A DNA stretch of 8,815 bases from Prosthecobacter debontii (GCA_945885485.1 CAMCYT010000099.1:1-8815), one strand, 5' to 3'; counted from the first letter of the stretch, positions 1 to 6,662 are shown. Numbers and translations: made by a program. The notes: generated by a model not told the origin, from the letters alone.

Positions 1-159
1 GCCCTCCGCGATGTTTGATGAAATGGACACGGCTGCTCTTCTCATCTGATTGGTCAGACCAAATCTCTTCTCAGAAGGAAATCCCCGCGTCGTAGCATAG
101 ACCGTGTCGGCAAACCGGAGCGCCTTTTCCCAAACATCAAGTCTTTCAAATCCAAACAT
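1..159 (-). CDS. Four-helix-bundle protein (S23 / 23S rRNA-intervening-sequence family), 3' part cut by window edge
   Basis: The minus strand from the ATG at 157-159 stays open to base 1, giving the first 53 residues. They show the family hallmarks: LDVWEKALRFADTVY (7-21), GFPSEKRFGLTNQMRRA (26-42), then AVSISSNIAEG (43-53). Family members are usually about 115-130 residues, so roughly half is missing. The family was first met as ORFs inside intervening sequences of 23S rRNA genes, and free-standing copies are scattered through many genomes. They form pentameric four-helix bundles with no established biochemical role. The gene follows livG by 57 bases on the same strand with no terminator visible between them, so it may be co-transcribed with the importer. 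The leader is purine-rich on the coding strand, with no clear Shine-Dalgarno sequence. The family call is firm; the function is unknown. Confidence 0.88.
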   Translation of the reverse strand, partial: MFGFERLDVWEKALRFADTVYATTRGFPSEKRFGLTNQMRRAAVSISSNIAEG

Positions 160-189
160 AGTGTCTTTTCTTCTCTTTCATTTTCTTAC

Positions 190-216
190 TATCAACCATC
201 AACCCCAGACCATCAA
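190..216. repeat. Short direct repeats between livG and the four-helix-bundle gene
   Basis: The octamer ACCATCAA occurs at 195-202 and 209-216, with a partial ATCAA at 191-195. Read on the minus strand it is TTGATGGT twice followed by TTGATAG. It lies directly downstream of the livG stop codon and ahead of the four-helix-bundle gene. It could be a scar of insertion of that gene or simple-sequence drift. The repeats are seen directly; the origin is inference. Confidence 0.45.
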
Positions 217-990
217 CTAACTAGCCGCTGCTCCGAGATAAGCTTCAATCACTTTCGGATGGCACTGGATTTCTTTCGGATTTCCTTCTGCGATTTTAAT
301 TCCGTATTCGAGGACGGCGATGCGTTCGCAGATGCCCATGACGACTTTCATGTCGTGTTCGACGAGTAGGATGGCCATGCCGAAGCGTTTGCGGATGAAC
401 TCGATGAGGTGCATGAGTTCTTCTTTCTCGGAAGGATTCATTCCGGCGGCTGGCTCATCTAACAGTAGAAGCTTTGGTTGGGTGGCGAGGGCGCGAACGA
501 TTTCTAGGCGTCGTTGATCGCCGTAAGGTAGGCTTTTTGCGGGTTCGTCACGGTAGTCTTGCAGTGAAAATACTTCTAACAGATCAAGCACGCGGTCCTC
601 GACCTCTTTCTCGCTGGCATGATGGGCGCGGCCTCGCCAGAGGGCTTGACGGATGCCGTGCTGGCGGTGGAGTTGAGTGGCGGCGCGCACGTTGTCAAAT
701 ACGCTCATCGATCCGAACAGGCGGATGTTTTGAAAAGTGCGAGCCATGCCGCTTTTTGTTAGAACATGGGGAGACAGCCCAGCTGTCGGCTTTCCGGCAA
801 AAGTGATCTTACCTCCGGTCGGCTGATAGACGCCGGTGATCATATTGAACACGGTGGTCTTGCCCGCGCCGTTCGGGCCGATGAGCCCGATCAGTTCGCC
901 TTCGTTCACTTTCAGATTCACCTCGCTGACAGCCACCAATCCACCGAAGCGGATCGTGACGTTCTCGAGTTCTAGCAGAGAGGTGCTCAT
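217..990 (-). CDS. livG: LivG-type ATP-binding subunit of a branched-chain amino-acid ABC importer
   Basis: This is one of the two cytoplasmic ATPases that power uptake through LivH/LivM. It is 257 residues, normal for LivG. The Walker A is GPNGAGKTT at 38-46, the Q-loop is in ARTFQNIRLF (Q87), the signature is YGDQRR at 156-161, the Walker B is LLLLDEP at 174-180 with catalytic E179, and the switch histidine is H212. YGDQRR in place of LSGGQ, and the C-terminal NPKEIQCHPKVIEAYLG block, are typical of the Liv/Urt ATPases. A TTG at 997-999 would add three residues. I chose the ATG at 988-990 because it lies five bases after the livM stop and starts right before the usual LLELENV opening. It is translated after livM. 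Its usual partner livF is not seen downstream in this window. Confidence 0.95.
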   Translation of the reverse strand: MSTSLLELENVTIRFGGLVAVSEVNLKVNEGELIGLIGPNGAGKTTVFNMITGVYQPTGGKITFAGKPTAGLSPHVLTKSGMARTFQNIRLFGSMSVFDNVRAATQLHRQHGIRQALWRGRAHHASEKEVEDRVLDLLEVFSLQDYRDEPAKSLPYGDQRRLEIVRALATQPKLLLLDEPAAGMNPSEKEELMHLIEFIRKRFGMAILLVEHDMKVVMGICERIAVLEYGIKIAEGNPKEIQCHPKVIEAYLGAAAS

Positions 991-995
991 GGGGA

Positions 996-1937
996 TCAAG
1001 GTGCGAGAGATTTCTTTTTGCGCGCGAAATTGAAGAGCCCCTGGGGTCTTGCAATCATCAGGAAGATGATGACCAGTGCGTAAATAATCATGCGGTATTC
1101 CGCCACGGAGCGGAGAAATTCTGGCGCGAGCGTGAGCAGTATCGCAGCGAGTATCACACCAGCAGTTCGACCCATACCGCCGAGGATGACCATCACGACG
1201 ACTTCGAAACTTTTCATGAAATCGAATACCTGGGGGTTGATCGTGGTCTTGTGGTGGGCAAAAAGACCGCCGGCGATGCCCGCGAAGAAGGCACCAATGA
1301 CAAACGCCGTGACCTTGTAGCGTGTGGGATTGAGGCCCATCGAGCTTGCGGCCACTTCGTCATCATGCACGGCGAGGAAACCCCGGCCGTAGGTGGAGTT
1401 CACGAGGCATCCGACAACGTAAACCGCGAAGGCGGCGAGTATGAAAGTCCATGCGAGGTCTGTCATGCGGGGAATTCCGCTGAGACCACTTGCGCCACCT
1501 GCTGCTTCGACGTTCTGGAAAATCACGCGAATAATTTCTCCGAAGCCCAGAGTGACGATGGCCAGATAATCCCCTCTGAGGCGAAGGGAAGGCACGCCGA
1601 CCAACAACCCCGCCAGCGCGGCGACTAGACCGCCAGCCAGAAGTGCGGGAAGGAAGATCCATGTTAGATCGTCGGCACCCATGCTTTTTTGCAAAGCCAG
1701 TGTAATCATTGCGGAAACGTATGCGCCGACAGACATAAAACCGGCGTGACCGAGACTGAACTGACCAGTGTGGCCGTTGATGAGATTTAAGCTAACAGCC
1801 AAGATGATCGCGATGCCGATATCGATGGCGACACCGCGGTAGTAGAGATTCATTTGATCCGAGCCAAGGCCGACGATCACTGCCACAACGATGGCGATGA
1901 GAAGCAGCAGGCGGGGATCTTTCAGGATGCGGGACAT
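996..1937 (-). CDS. livM: LivM-type permease subunit of a branched-chain amino-acid ABC importer
   Basis: This is an inner-membrane permease of 313 residues, within the LivM range. Hydrophobic segments run through roughly 9-25, 37-53, 62-80, 92-114, 161-180, 208-227, 244-270 and 281-296. Family blocks are GHTGQFSLGHAGFMSVGAY (55-73), RLRGDYLAIVTLGFGEIIR (119-137), and the cytoplasmic coupling stretch GRGFLAVHDDEVAASSMGLN (184-203). The latter is the part expected to contact the ATPases. The C-terminus RPQGLFNFARKKKS is the usual positively charged end. The gene starts at the ATG two bases after the livH stop and ends five bases before the livG start, so the three are probably translationally coupled. 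Substrate specificity cannot be read from the permease. Urea-type (Urt) importers are related, but the partner binding protein does not look like UrtA. Confidence 0.95.
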   Translation of the reverse strand: MSRILKDPRLLLLIAIVVAVIVGLGSDQMNLYYRGVAIDIGIAIILAVSLNLINGHTGQFSLGHAGFMSVGAYVSAMITLALQKSMGADDLTWIFLPALLAGGLVAALAGLLVGVPSLRLRGDYLAIVTLGFGEIIRVIFQNVEAAGGASGLSGIPRMTDLAWTFILAAFAVYVVGCLVNSTYGRGFLAVHDDEVAASSMGLNPTRYKVTAFVIGAFFAGIAGGLFAHHKTTINPQVFDFMKSFEVVVMVILGGMGRTAGVILAAILLTLAPEFLRSVAEYRMIIYALVIIFLMIARPQGLFNFARKKKSLAP

Positions 1938-1939
1938 GA

Positions 1940-2851
1940 TCAGACTTTTTCGATCTGTTTGGAACCGAGCAAGCCGGTCGGTTTGAAAATCAGGATGATG
2001 ATGAGAATGGCGAAGGCGATGCCGTCACGATAAGTCGACATGCCCGACATGCCGCCAGCGTAGGTTTCCACAATACCAAGCACGAGACCGCCAAGGGCTG
2101 CGCCGGGCAGATTGCCGATGCCACCGAGCACTGCTGCGACGAAGGCTTTTAGCCCGACATTCACGCCCATGAGAGGATCGATGCCGGTGTAGGTCATGCC
2201 GTAAAGGATGCCGCCTGCACCTGCGAGGGCTGATCCGAGGCCGAAGGTGAAGGAGATGATGAAGCTATTGCTGATACCCATTAGCGAAGCGGCTGCGGAG
2301 TTGAATGAAACCGCGCGCATCGCCATGCCGATCCGAGTTTTTTTCACGATGAAGGTGAGGACAGTGAGCAAGACCAGAGTCACGCCAAGTACCACAAACT
2401 GGGTCGTGTTGAACGACAAACCGCCAAGTGTGAAATTTCCGGTTGGCAGTAATTTAGGGAAGGCTTTTTGCGAGGCGCCGAAGATAGCTTGGTGCTGGCA
2501 GGTGTATTCGATGAGTAGCGAGACACCGATGGCGGTGATCAGCACGGTGAGTTTCGGGCGGTTGCGCAGTGGGCGGTAAGCCAGCAACTCGATGACGATA
2601 CCGATGATCGCGCAGATGATCATGGTGAGAAACATGATTAACATCCATCCGCTCCAGCTCGGCAGAGGAATCCATTTTGTGACTTGTTGCGCGAGATAAT
2701 ATCCGGTGAAGGAGCCCAGCATGAACACATCACCGTGCGCGAAGTTGATGAAGCGCAACACGCCATAGACCATCGTATAACCGATGGCGATCAGGGCATA
2801 GACCGCACCGAGCGCTAAACCATTGACGAGCTGTTGGAAAATCTCGTTCAC
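1940..2851 (-). CDS. livH: LivH-type permease subunit of a branched-chain amino-acid ABC importer
   Basis: This is the second inner-membrane permease, expected to pair with LivM. It is 303 residues, normal for LivH. The N-terminus LVNGLALGAVYALIAIGYTM (8-27) and FINFAHGDVFMLGSF (34-48) are family hallmarks. Further blocks are LRNRPKLTVLITAIGVSLL (95-113), KTRIGMAMRAV (171-181) leading into AASLMGI (187-193), and the coupling and gate segment FVAAVLGGIGNLPGAALGG (237-255). At least seven hydrophobic stretches are visible. The start is a GTG at 2849-2851, because the usual Liv opening begins within a few residues of it. No Shine-Dalgarno sequence is evident. It begins 57 bases after the livK stop and is followed by livM two bases after its own stop. 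Confidence 0.95.
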   Translation of the reverse strand: MNEIFQQLVNGLALGAVYALIAIGYTMVYGVLRFINFAHGDVFMLGSFTGYYLAQQVTKWIPLPSWSGWMLIMFLTMIICAIIGIVIELLAYRPLRNRPKLTVLITAIGVSLLIEYTCQHQAIFGASQKAFPKLLPTGNFTLGGLSFNTTQFVVLGVTLVLLTVLTFIVKKTRIGMAMRAVSFNSAAASLMGISNSFIISFTFGLGSALAGAGGILYGMTYTGIDPLMGVNVGLKAFVAAVLGGIGNLPGAALGGLVLGIVETYAGGMSGMSTYRDGIAFAILIIILIFKPTGLLGSKQIEKV

Positions 2852-2908
2852 AAGCGGTCGGTAGAAGTCGTTTGATCAATCATCGTTGGGGCGGAACGGG
2901 GATACCTT

Positions 2909-4054
2909 TTAAGGAGCAATGGTTTCGAGGAAAGTGAATTTTCCACCCTTGATTTGAAGGATGGCCGCAGATTTGACCGCGTTGCGTTTGTCATCGAGCG
3001 AGAACTTTCCTGTCACGCCCTCGAAGTCTTTGGTGGCGGCAATCGCATCGCGAAGTTTGCTGCCCTCCGTGGTGCCTGCGCGTTTGATCGCGTCCGCAAG
3101 CACGTAGGCGGAGTCGTATCCCAGTGCGGCCATCGCGTCTGGAGTCTTGTTATATTTCGCTTTGTAAGCGGCCACGAAAGAAATCATTTTAGGCGATGTA
3201 TCCTCAGGCGAGCAGTGGGTGGAGAAATAGTTGCCTTCCACCGCTTCCTTGCCGACTTGAAGGAGGTTTTCAGACTCCCAACCGTCGCCACCAAACAAGG
3301 GGATGTTCAAACCAATCTCTTTGGCTTGGGTCGCGATCAGCGCAACGTCGTTATAGTAGCCGGGAATGAATACCGCATCGGGTGAAGAGCCCTTGATGGT
3401 GGTGAGCTGTGCTTTGAAATCTTTGTCGCCGCCATTGTAGTCGAGCTCGCTGGTTATGGTGCCGCCGTTTTTCAGGAACTGCTCCTTGAAATACTTCGCA
3501 AGACCTTTTGAGTAGTCGCTCTTCGCATCGGTGAGCACGGCCACTTTTTTTGCATTCAGAGTCTTGGTGGCGAAATTCGCCATCACGGTGCCTTGGAATG
3601 GATCGATGAAACAGACGCGGAAAATGTAGTCGCCCACCTCAGTGACTTTCGGGTTTGTGGACGCTGGGGAAATCATAGGGATTTTCGCAGGCTGGGCGAT
3701 AGGCGCTGCTTCGAGCGAGCGGCTGGAGGCGACTTCGCCAAGAATGGCGACCACGCCGTCGCGGGAAATCAGTTTGTTTACGATGTTAGCCGTTTCGCCG
3801 GCCTTTGATTGGTTGTCCTCGGTGAGGAGTTCGATTTGTTTGCCGAGCACACCGCCAGCCTTGTTGATTTCATCGATCGCGAGCAGGGTGCCTTCGTGTG
3901 AAGAGCCTCCAAAAGTTGCCTCTTTACCCGTGAGAGAGGCGAATTCTCCTACTTTAATGGTGTTATTACTTCCAGACTTACAACCTGAGAGACCGAGTGC
4001 GATGAGGGCGACAGTTGTCGCAGCGGCGGAGGAAATCAGGGAAAGGGGTTTCAT
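2909..4054 (-). CDS. livK: Substrate-binding lipoprotein of a Liv-type ABC importer
   Basis: This is the extracytoplasmic receptor that should deliver branched-chain or related amino acids to LivH/LivM. It has 381 residues from the ATG at 4052-4054. The reading frame stays open upstream to 4225, but this start gives a proper signal peptide, MKPLSLISSAAATTVALIAL, ending in the lipobox LSGC with Cys25. The mature part is a periplasmic-binding-protein type 6 fold: IKVGEFASLTGKEATFGG (33-50), AIDEINKAGGVLGKQIELL (59-77), the ligand-site region PMISPASTNP (126-135), GDYIFRVC (141-148), VAVLTDAKSDYSKGLA (171-186), DAVFIPGYYND (226-236) and ALGYDSAYVLADA (310-322). It is the first gene of the liv run. 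The exact ligand is not readable, and Liv-family receptors also bind other amino acids or aromatic acids. Confidence 0.93.
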   Translation of the reverse strand: MKPLSLISSAAATTVALIALGLSGCKSGSNNTIKVGEFASLTGKEATFGGSSHEGTLLAIDEINKAGGVLGKQIELLTEDNQSKAGETANIVNKLISRDGVVAILGEVASSRSLEAAPIAQPAKIPMISPASTNPKVTEVGDYIFRVCFIDPFQGTVMANFATKTLNAKKVAVLTDAKSDYSKGLAKYFKEQFLKNGGTITSELDYNGGDKDFKAQLTTIKGSSPDAVFIPGYYNDVALIATQAKEIGLNIPLFGGDGWESENLLQVGKEAVEGNYFSTHCSPEDTSPKMISFVAAYKAKYNKTPDAMAALGYDSAYVLADAIKRAGTTEGSKLRDAIAATKDFEGVTGKFSLDDKRNAVKSAAILQIKGGKFTFLETIAP

Positions 4055-4080
4055 GAGGATGTGTCTGGAATGAGGAGTCG

Positions 4081-4109
4081 AATCTAAGAAGTCGAGCTTC
4101 TGAATGCAA
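4081..4109 (-). promoter_or_regulatory. Possible sigma-70-type promoter for livK
   Basis: On the minus strand a TTGCAT box (4104-4109) is followed after 17 bases by TAGATT (4081-4086). They match the -35 consensus at three positions and the -10 consensus at four, with ideal spacing. Transcription would start near 4074, about 20 bases before the livK ATG. The -35 box overlaps one of the GAATGC half-sites described separately. This is pattern matching only, and the start site is unproven. Confidence 0.35.
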
Positions 4110-4227
4110 CAGCATTTTCCATGCCTCCCCTCCCTGATGGATTGCGGTAGTGGCTTGATTTCCGCGGTGTTTTTGGCGGGACATTTGCCGAATGCTTGCT
4201 TTAACCTAGGGGCGAACTCAGGCATTC
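4102..4227. repeat. Four GAATGC/GCATT half-sites in the livK/HU divergent region
   Basis: GAATGC occurs at 4102-4107 and 4190-4195, GCATTC at 4222-4227 and GCATTT at 4112-4117. They form two inverted pairs, one with a 4-base spacer and one with a 26-base spacer. The close pair overlaps the candidate livK -35 box, and the wide pair lies 16-53 bases before the HU start codon. The arrangement would suit a dimeric regulator acting on both promoters. The sites are seen directly; the regulatory role is inference. Confidence 0.4.
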
Positions 4228-4242
4228 ATCGGGAAATATATT

Positions 4243-4584
4243 ATGGCGACTATTACCAAACGCGAACTTGTCTTAAGAATCACTGATCAATTGGGAGCGA
4301 AGGGAATGATTTTCACGCAGAGAGATGTGCATGAGATTGTGCAGAGTTTGATCGATGAGATCACAGAGAGTTTGACTCAGGGCGACATGGTGGTGTTGAG
4401 AAATTTCGGGGCGTTTCAGGTCAAAGAAGTAGCTGCGAAGGTTGGGCGCAATCCCAAGCAACCCGGCAGCAAGGTGCTCATCCCTGCCAGGGCATCGGTC
4501 AAATTCAAGCCGGGCAAAGAGATGAAGGAAAAAGTCGCCACGATCCTGCAGTTGATCCGCGAGCAACAAGCAGCCACAGAATAA
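4243..4584 (+). CDS. HU/IHF-family DNA-bending protein
   Basis: This is a small nucleoid-associated protein that should dimerise and bend DNA. It is 113 residues, longer than E. coli HU (90) or IHF subunits (94-99). The N-terminal helical body is TKRELVLRITDQLGAKG (5-21) and FTQRDVHEIVQSLIDEITE (24-42). The core beta segment VLRNFGAFQVKE (51-62) follows, then the arm motif GRNPKQPGSKVLIPARASVK (68-87) and FKPGKEMKEKV (88-98). Pro71 in GRNP is the residue that intercalates between base pairs in HU/IHF. An extra tail, ATILQLIREQQAATE, continues past the usual end. Family membership is clear, but I cannot tell HU from IHF alpha or beta. It is divergent from livK and is followed by lpxK 118 bases on, with no terminator that I can see in between. 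Confidence 0.93.
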   Translation: MATITKRELVLRITDQLGAKGMIFTQRDVHEIVQSLIDEITESLTQGDMVVLRNFGAFQVKEVAAKVGRNPKQPGSKVLIPARASVKFKPGKEMKEKVATILQLIREQQAATE

Positions 4585-4688
4585 CCATCCCTTTTCCGTT
4601 AGATGAAATCGTTCCGCTCCAGTCTTTTTATTTTTCTGATCTGGCGCGACGCGAGGCTTGTTTGATCGGAACTTGGACGTCAACCTGC

Positions 4689-4694
4689 AAAGGG
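4689..4694 (+). promoter_or_regulatory. Ribosome binding site of lpxK
   Basis: AAAGGG lies eight bases before the ATG at 4703. It is the clearest Shine-Dalgarno-like sequence in the window and decides the lpxK start against an in-frame TTG at 4658, which has no such site. Confidence 0.6.
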
Positions 4695-4702
4695 AAAGAA
4701 AC

Positions 4703-5914
4703 ATGAAGGAACAGATAGACGAGCTGGAACAATGGGGGGCGGATGTGATTTTCGGCCGCGCCAAGGGCTTGCGTGCAAGCGTTGCGCGGGCGTTGATGCT
4801 TGGGCTGTCCGGAATTTTCAGGTTGTTAGTGCAGCTTCGCATCGCGCTTTTCCGAAAGGGTTGGAAACATCAGGAATATCTCGGAGTGCAAGTGGTATCG
4901 GTCGGAAACATCACCGTGGGGGGCACCGGTAAAACTCCCGTGGTGGAGTTATTAGCTAGGTCGCTGCGCGATGAAGGCCGCAAGGTGGCTATCCTGTCCC
5001 GCGGCTACAAAAGCAAGAAGCTAGATGTAAAACAAAAATGGAAAGATGCGGACAACCGTCCCATTCCTGCGAGTCAAATGCCGAAAGTCGTTTCTACAGG
5101 CAAGGCCTTATTGTTAGATTCCAAATTCGCCGGCGATGAGCCGTTCATGCTGGCAAAAAACTTGGAAGGCGTATCGGTCATTGTTGATAAAGATCGCGTT
5201 AAAGGAGCTCGTTTTGCCGTTGGCCAACTTCAAGCGGAAACCTTGATCCTCGATGACGGGATGCAGAATTTCAACCTGGCGCATTCCATCGATGTGGTGT
5301 TGATCGATTCTCGTTCGCCATTCGGAACCGGTGCGCTGTTGCCGCGCGGCACCTTGCGTGAACCACCGAAAAATCTGCGTCGCGCCAGTTTCATCCTGAT
5401 CACGAAATGCGACGGAACATCAAACGCGGAGCTCATCGAGCGGATTCGCAAATACAACAAAACCGCAGACATCATCGAATGCGCGCATGGCCCGAAATAT
5501 CTGGAAAATCTATTCACTCGCGAACAGATGCCGCTGGATTTTCTCCAAGACAAATGGGTAGGCGCGATCAGCGCGATCGCTGTGCCAGATAATTTTGAGC
5601 GCTTGCTGACCAAGCTCGGCGCGCGCGTGGAAATCAAACGCCACTTTTCCGATCACCACCGCTTCAATCGCCGCGACGTCGATCACTTCATGCAGCGCTG
5701 CGTCGAGCGCGATATGGAACTCATTCTCACCACGGAAAAAGACGCCGTGCGTTTCCCGAAACCGACGGAAGTGAACGTCCCTATCTATTTCCTCCGCATC
5801 GAAGTAGAAATCCTTTCCGGTCAGAAGCATTGGGACAAACTCATCAAACTCCTCTGCAATCCAAGGCCCATTGAAGAGTCGGTGCTGAATCGCGTGGGAT
5901 GTTATCGGACGTGA
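4703..5914 (+). CDS. lpxK: Tetraacyldisaccharide 4'-kinase LpxK
   Basis: LpxK phosphorylates the 4' position of the lipid A disaccharide precursor at the inner-membrane face, giving lipid IVA. The protein has 403 residues, longer than the usual 310-350. An N-terminal hydrophobic or amphipathic helix spans about 24-50. The P-loop is VGNITVGGTGKTP (67-79), followed by VAILSRGYKSK (95-105), GDEPFMLAK (144-152), VDKDRVKGAR (161-170), LILDDGMQNFNL (181-192), LLPRGTLREPPKNLRRA (212-228), FSDHHRF (315-321) and TTEKDAVRFP (343-352). DHH in FSDHHRF carries the conserved histidine expected in catalysis. DDGMQN departs from the common DDGFQH. A kinase extension around 105-140 and the C-terminal tail account for the extra length. 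A TTG 45 bases upstream is rejected because it lacks a ribosome binding site. Confidence 0.95.
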   Translation: MKEQIDELEQWGADVIFGRAKGLRASVARALMLGLSGIFRLLVQLRIALFRKGWKHQEYLGVQVVSVGNITVGGTGKTPVVELLARSLRDEGRKVAILSRGYKSKKLDVKQKWKDADNRPIPASQMPKVVSTGKALLLDSKFAGDEPFMLAKNLEGVSVIVDKDRVKGARFAVGQLQAETLILDDGMQNFNLAHSIDVVLIDSRSPFGTGALLPRGTLREPPKNLRRASFILITKCDGTSNAELIERIRKYNKTADIIECAHGPKYLENLFTREQMPLDFLQDKWVGAISAIAVPDNFERLLTKLGARVEIKRHFSDHHRFNRRDVDHFMQRCVERDMELILTTEKDAVRFPKPTEVNVPIYFLRIEVEILSGQKHWDKLIKLLCNPRPIEESVLNRVGCYRT

Positions 5915-5934
5915 TGGCTGAATCTGATAAATTT

Positions 5935-6048
5935 AACCACGAAAATCACGAATGACACGAAAGGTTCGGAATCGAACCGTAGGCTTCGCTATAATGACGA
6001 TAACCGCTTCATCCTAATTTTTTCGTGTATTTTGTGTTTTTCGTGGTT
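5935..6048. repeat. MITE/REP-like inverted repeat between lpxK and purN
   Basis: A 28-base left arm (5935-5962, starting AACCACGAAAA and ending ACACGAAA) is matched in reverse complement by a right arm (6021-6048) at 24 of 28 positions. The interior is 58 bases. Within it GGTTCG-GAAT-CGAACC (5963-5978) forms a second, perfect six-base-pair hairpin. ACCACGAAA-type palindromes are, from recall, common in intergenic DNA of Verrucomicrobiota and some other phyla, and behave like non-autonomous mobile or REP-like units. No protein is encoded and no target-site duplication is obvious. The RNA could fold into a long stem. The repeat is seen directly; mobility is inference. Confidence 0.75.
5990..5995 (+). 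promoter_or_regulatory. TATAAT -10-like box inside the inverted repeat, possible purN promoter
   Basis: A perfect TATAAT hexamer lies in the interior of the repeat element, 85 bases before purN. The best -35 candidate, TTCGGA at 5965-5970, is weak and 19 bases away. If used, the element itself would supply the purN promoter. This is a low-confidence call. Confidence 0.22.
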
Positions 6049-6064
6049 CCCTCCTTCTTAAATC

Positions 6065-6074
6065 GGTTTAAACC
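6065..6074. promoter_or_regulatory. Ten-base perfect palindrome just upstream of purN
   Basis: GGTTTAAACC is a perfect palindrome ending six bases before the purN ATG, where a ribosome binding site would be expected. No Shine-Dalgarno sequence is visible instead. It might be a small operator or may be chance. Confidence 0.25.
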
Positions 6075-6080
6075 AAAGCC

Positions 6081-6662
6081 ATGCTCACTCTAGGAATTCT
6101 CGGCTCTGGCTCCGGCTCGAACATGCAAGCGATCCTAGACGCGATCACTTCCGGGACATTGCAGGCAAAAATCGGCATCGTGCTTTCAGATAATCCGGAT
6201 GCGTTCATTTTGAAACGTGCCGAGGAAAATGGGATCCCGCATGGAGTGATCGATTGCGCGGGCCACAAAACCAAGTTTTCTGATTTGGTCCAAGCCCAGA
6301 CAGCCGGAATGTTAAAGCAAGCAGGTGTCGATCTCGTTTGCTTGGCGGGATTCATGCGTTTGGTGAAAGCGCCATTGCTCGATGCGTTTCCTTCAAAAAT
6401 TCTCAACATCCATCCGTCCTTGTTGCCGGCGTTTCCGGGCGTGGCGGCATGGGCACAGGCGGTCGCTGCCAAAGTCAAAGAAACCGGCGTCACCGTGCAC
6501 GTGGTGGATTCCGGAATGGACACTGGCCCGGTTATCCTCCAAGAAAAGCTAGAGATTCTGCCCGATGAAACGGCGGATGCCTTACATAAGCGTCTGCAAG
6601 TGATCGAACATCGGATTTATCCGCTGGCGATTTCCCAGTATGCCAACTCGCTTAATCTATGA
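6081..6662 (+). CDS. purN: Phosphoribosylglycinamide formyltransferase PurN
   Basis: PurN transfers a formyl group from 10-formyltetrahydrofolate to glycinamide ribonucleotide, the third step of de novo purine synthesis, in the cytosol. The protein is 193 residues, close to the usual 190-215. The phosphate-binding loop is GSGSGSNMQAI (8-18). The catalytic block is KILNIHPSLLPAFPG (106-120) with N109 and H111, and the third catalytic residue is D147 in VHVVDSGMDTGPVILQ (139-154). The C-terminus EHRIYPLAISQYA matches the family end. In VAAKVKETG a lysine replaces the common glycine of the AGVK turn. The ATG at 6081 puts the conserved strand at residue 2, so it is the natural start. It lies downstream of lpxK across the repeat element and is not beside other pur genes here. 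It converges on the metallopeptidase gene 107 bases on; no clear terminator is visible there. Confidence 0.96.
   Translation: MLTLGILGSGSGSNMQAILDAITSGTLQAKIGIVLSDNPDAFILKRAEENGIPHGVIDCAGHKTKFSDLVQAQTAGMLKQAGVDLVCLAGFMRLVKAPLLDAFPSKILNIHPSLLPAFPGVAAWAQAVAAKVKETGVTVHVVDSGMDTGPVILQEKLEILPDETADALHKRLQVIEHRIYPLAISQYANSLNL

Noticed and set aside
1251..1628. Plus-strand open frame of 125 codons opposite livM
   Set aside because: It lies wholly antisense to a clear permease gene, has no recognisable family motif, and its composition is that of a reverse-frame shadow.
2954..3385. Plus-strand open frame of 143 codons opposite livK
   Set aside because: Antisense to the binding-protein gene, rich in His, Arg, Val and Gly runs typical of shadows, with no motif seen.
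4055..4225. Upstream extension of livK by 57 codons
   Set aside because: It would bury the signal peptide and lipobox inside the protein and run through the promoter region. The start at 4054 gives a normal lipoprotein signal.
4273..4842. Minus-strand open frame of 189 codons across HU and the lpxK start
   Set aside because: It runs antisense through the HU gene, the gap and the lpxK start. Both opposite genes have strong family motifs, while this frame has none.
5963..5978. GGTTCG-GAAT-CGAACC as a tRNA T-arm remnant
   Set aside because: It resembles a T-arm, but no acceptor stem, anticodon arm or CCA end is found around it. It is better read as the nested hairpin of the repeat element.
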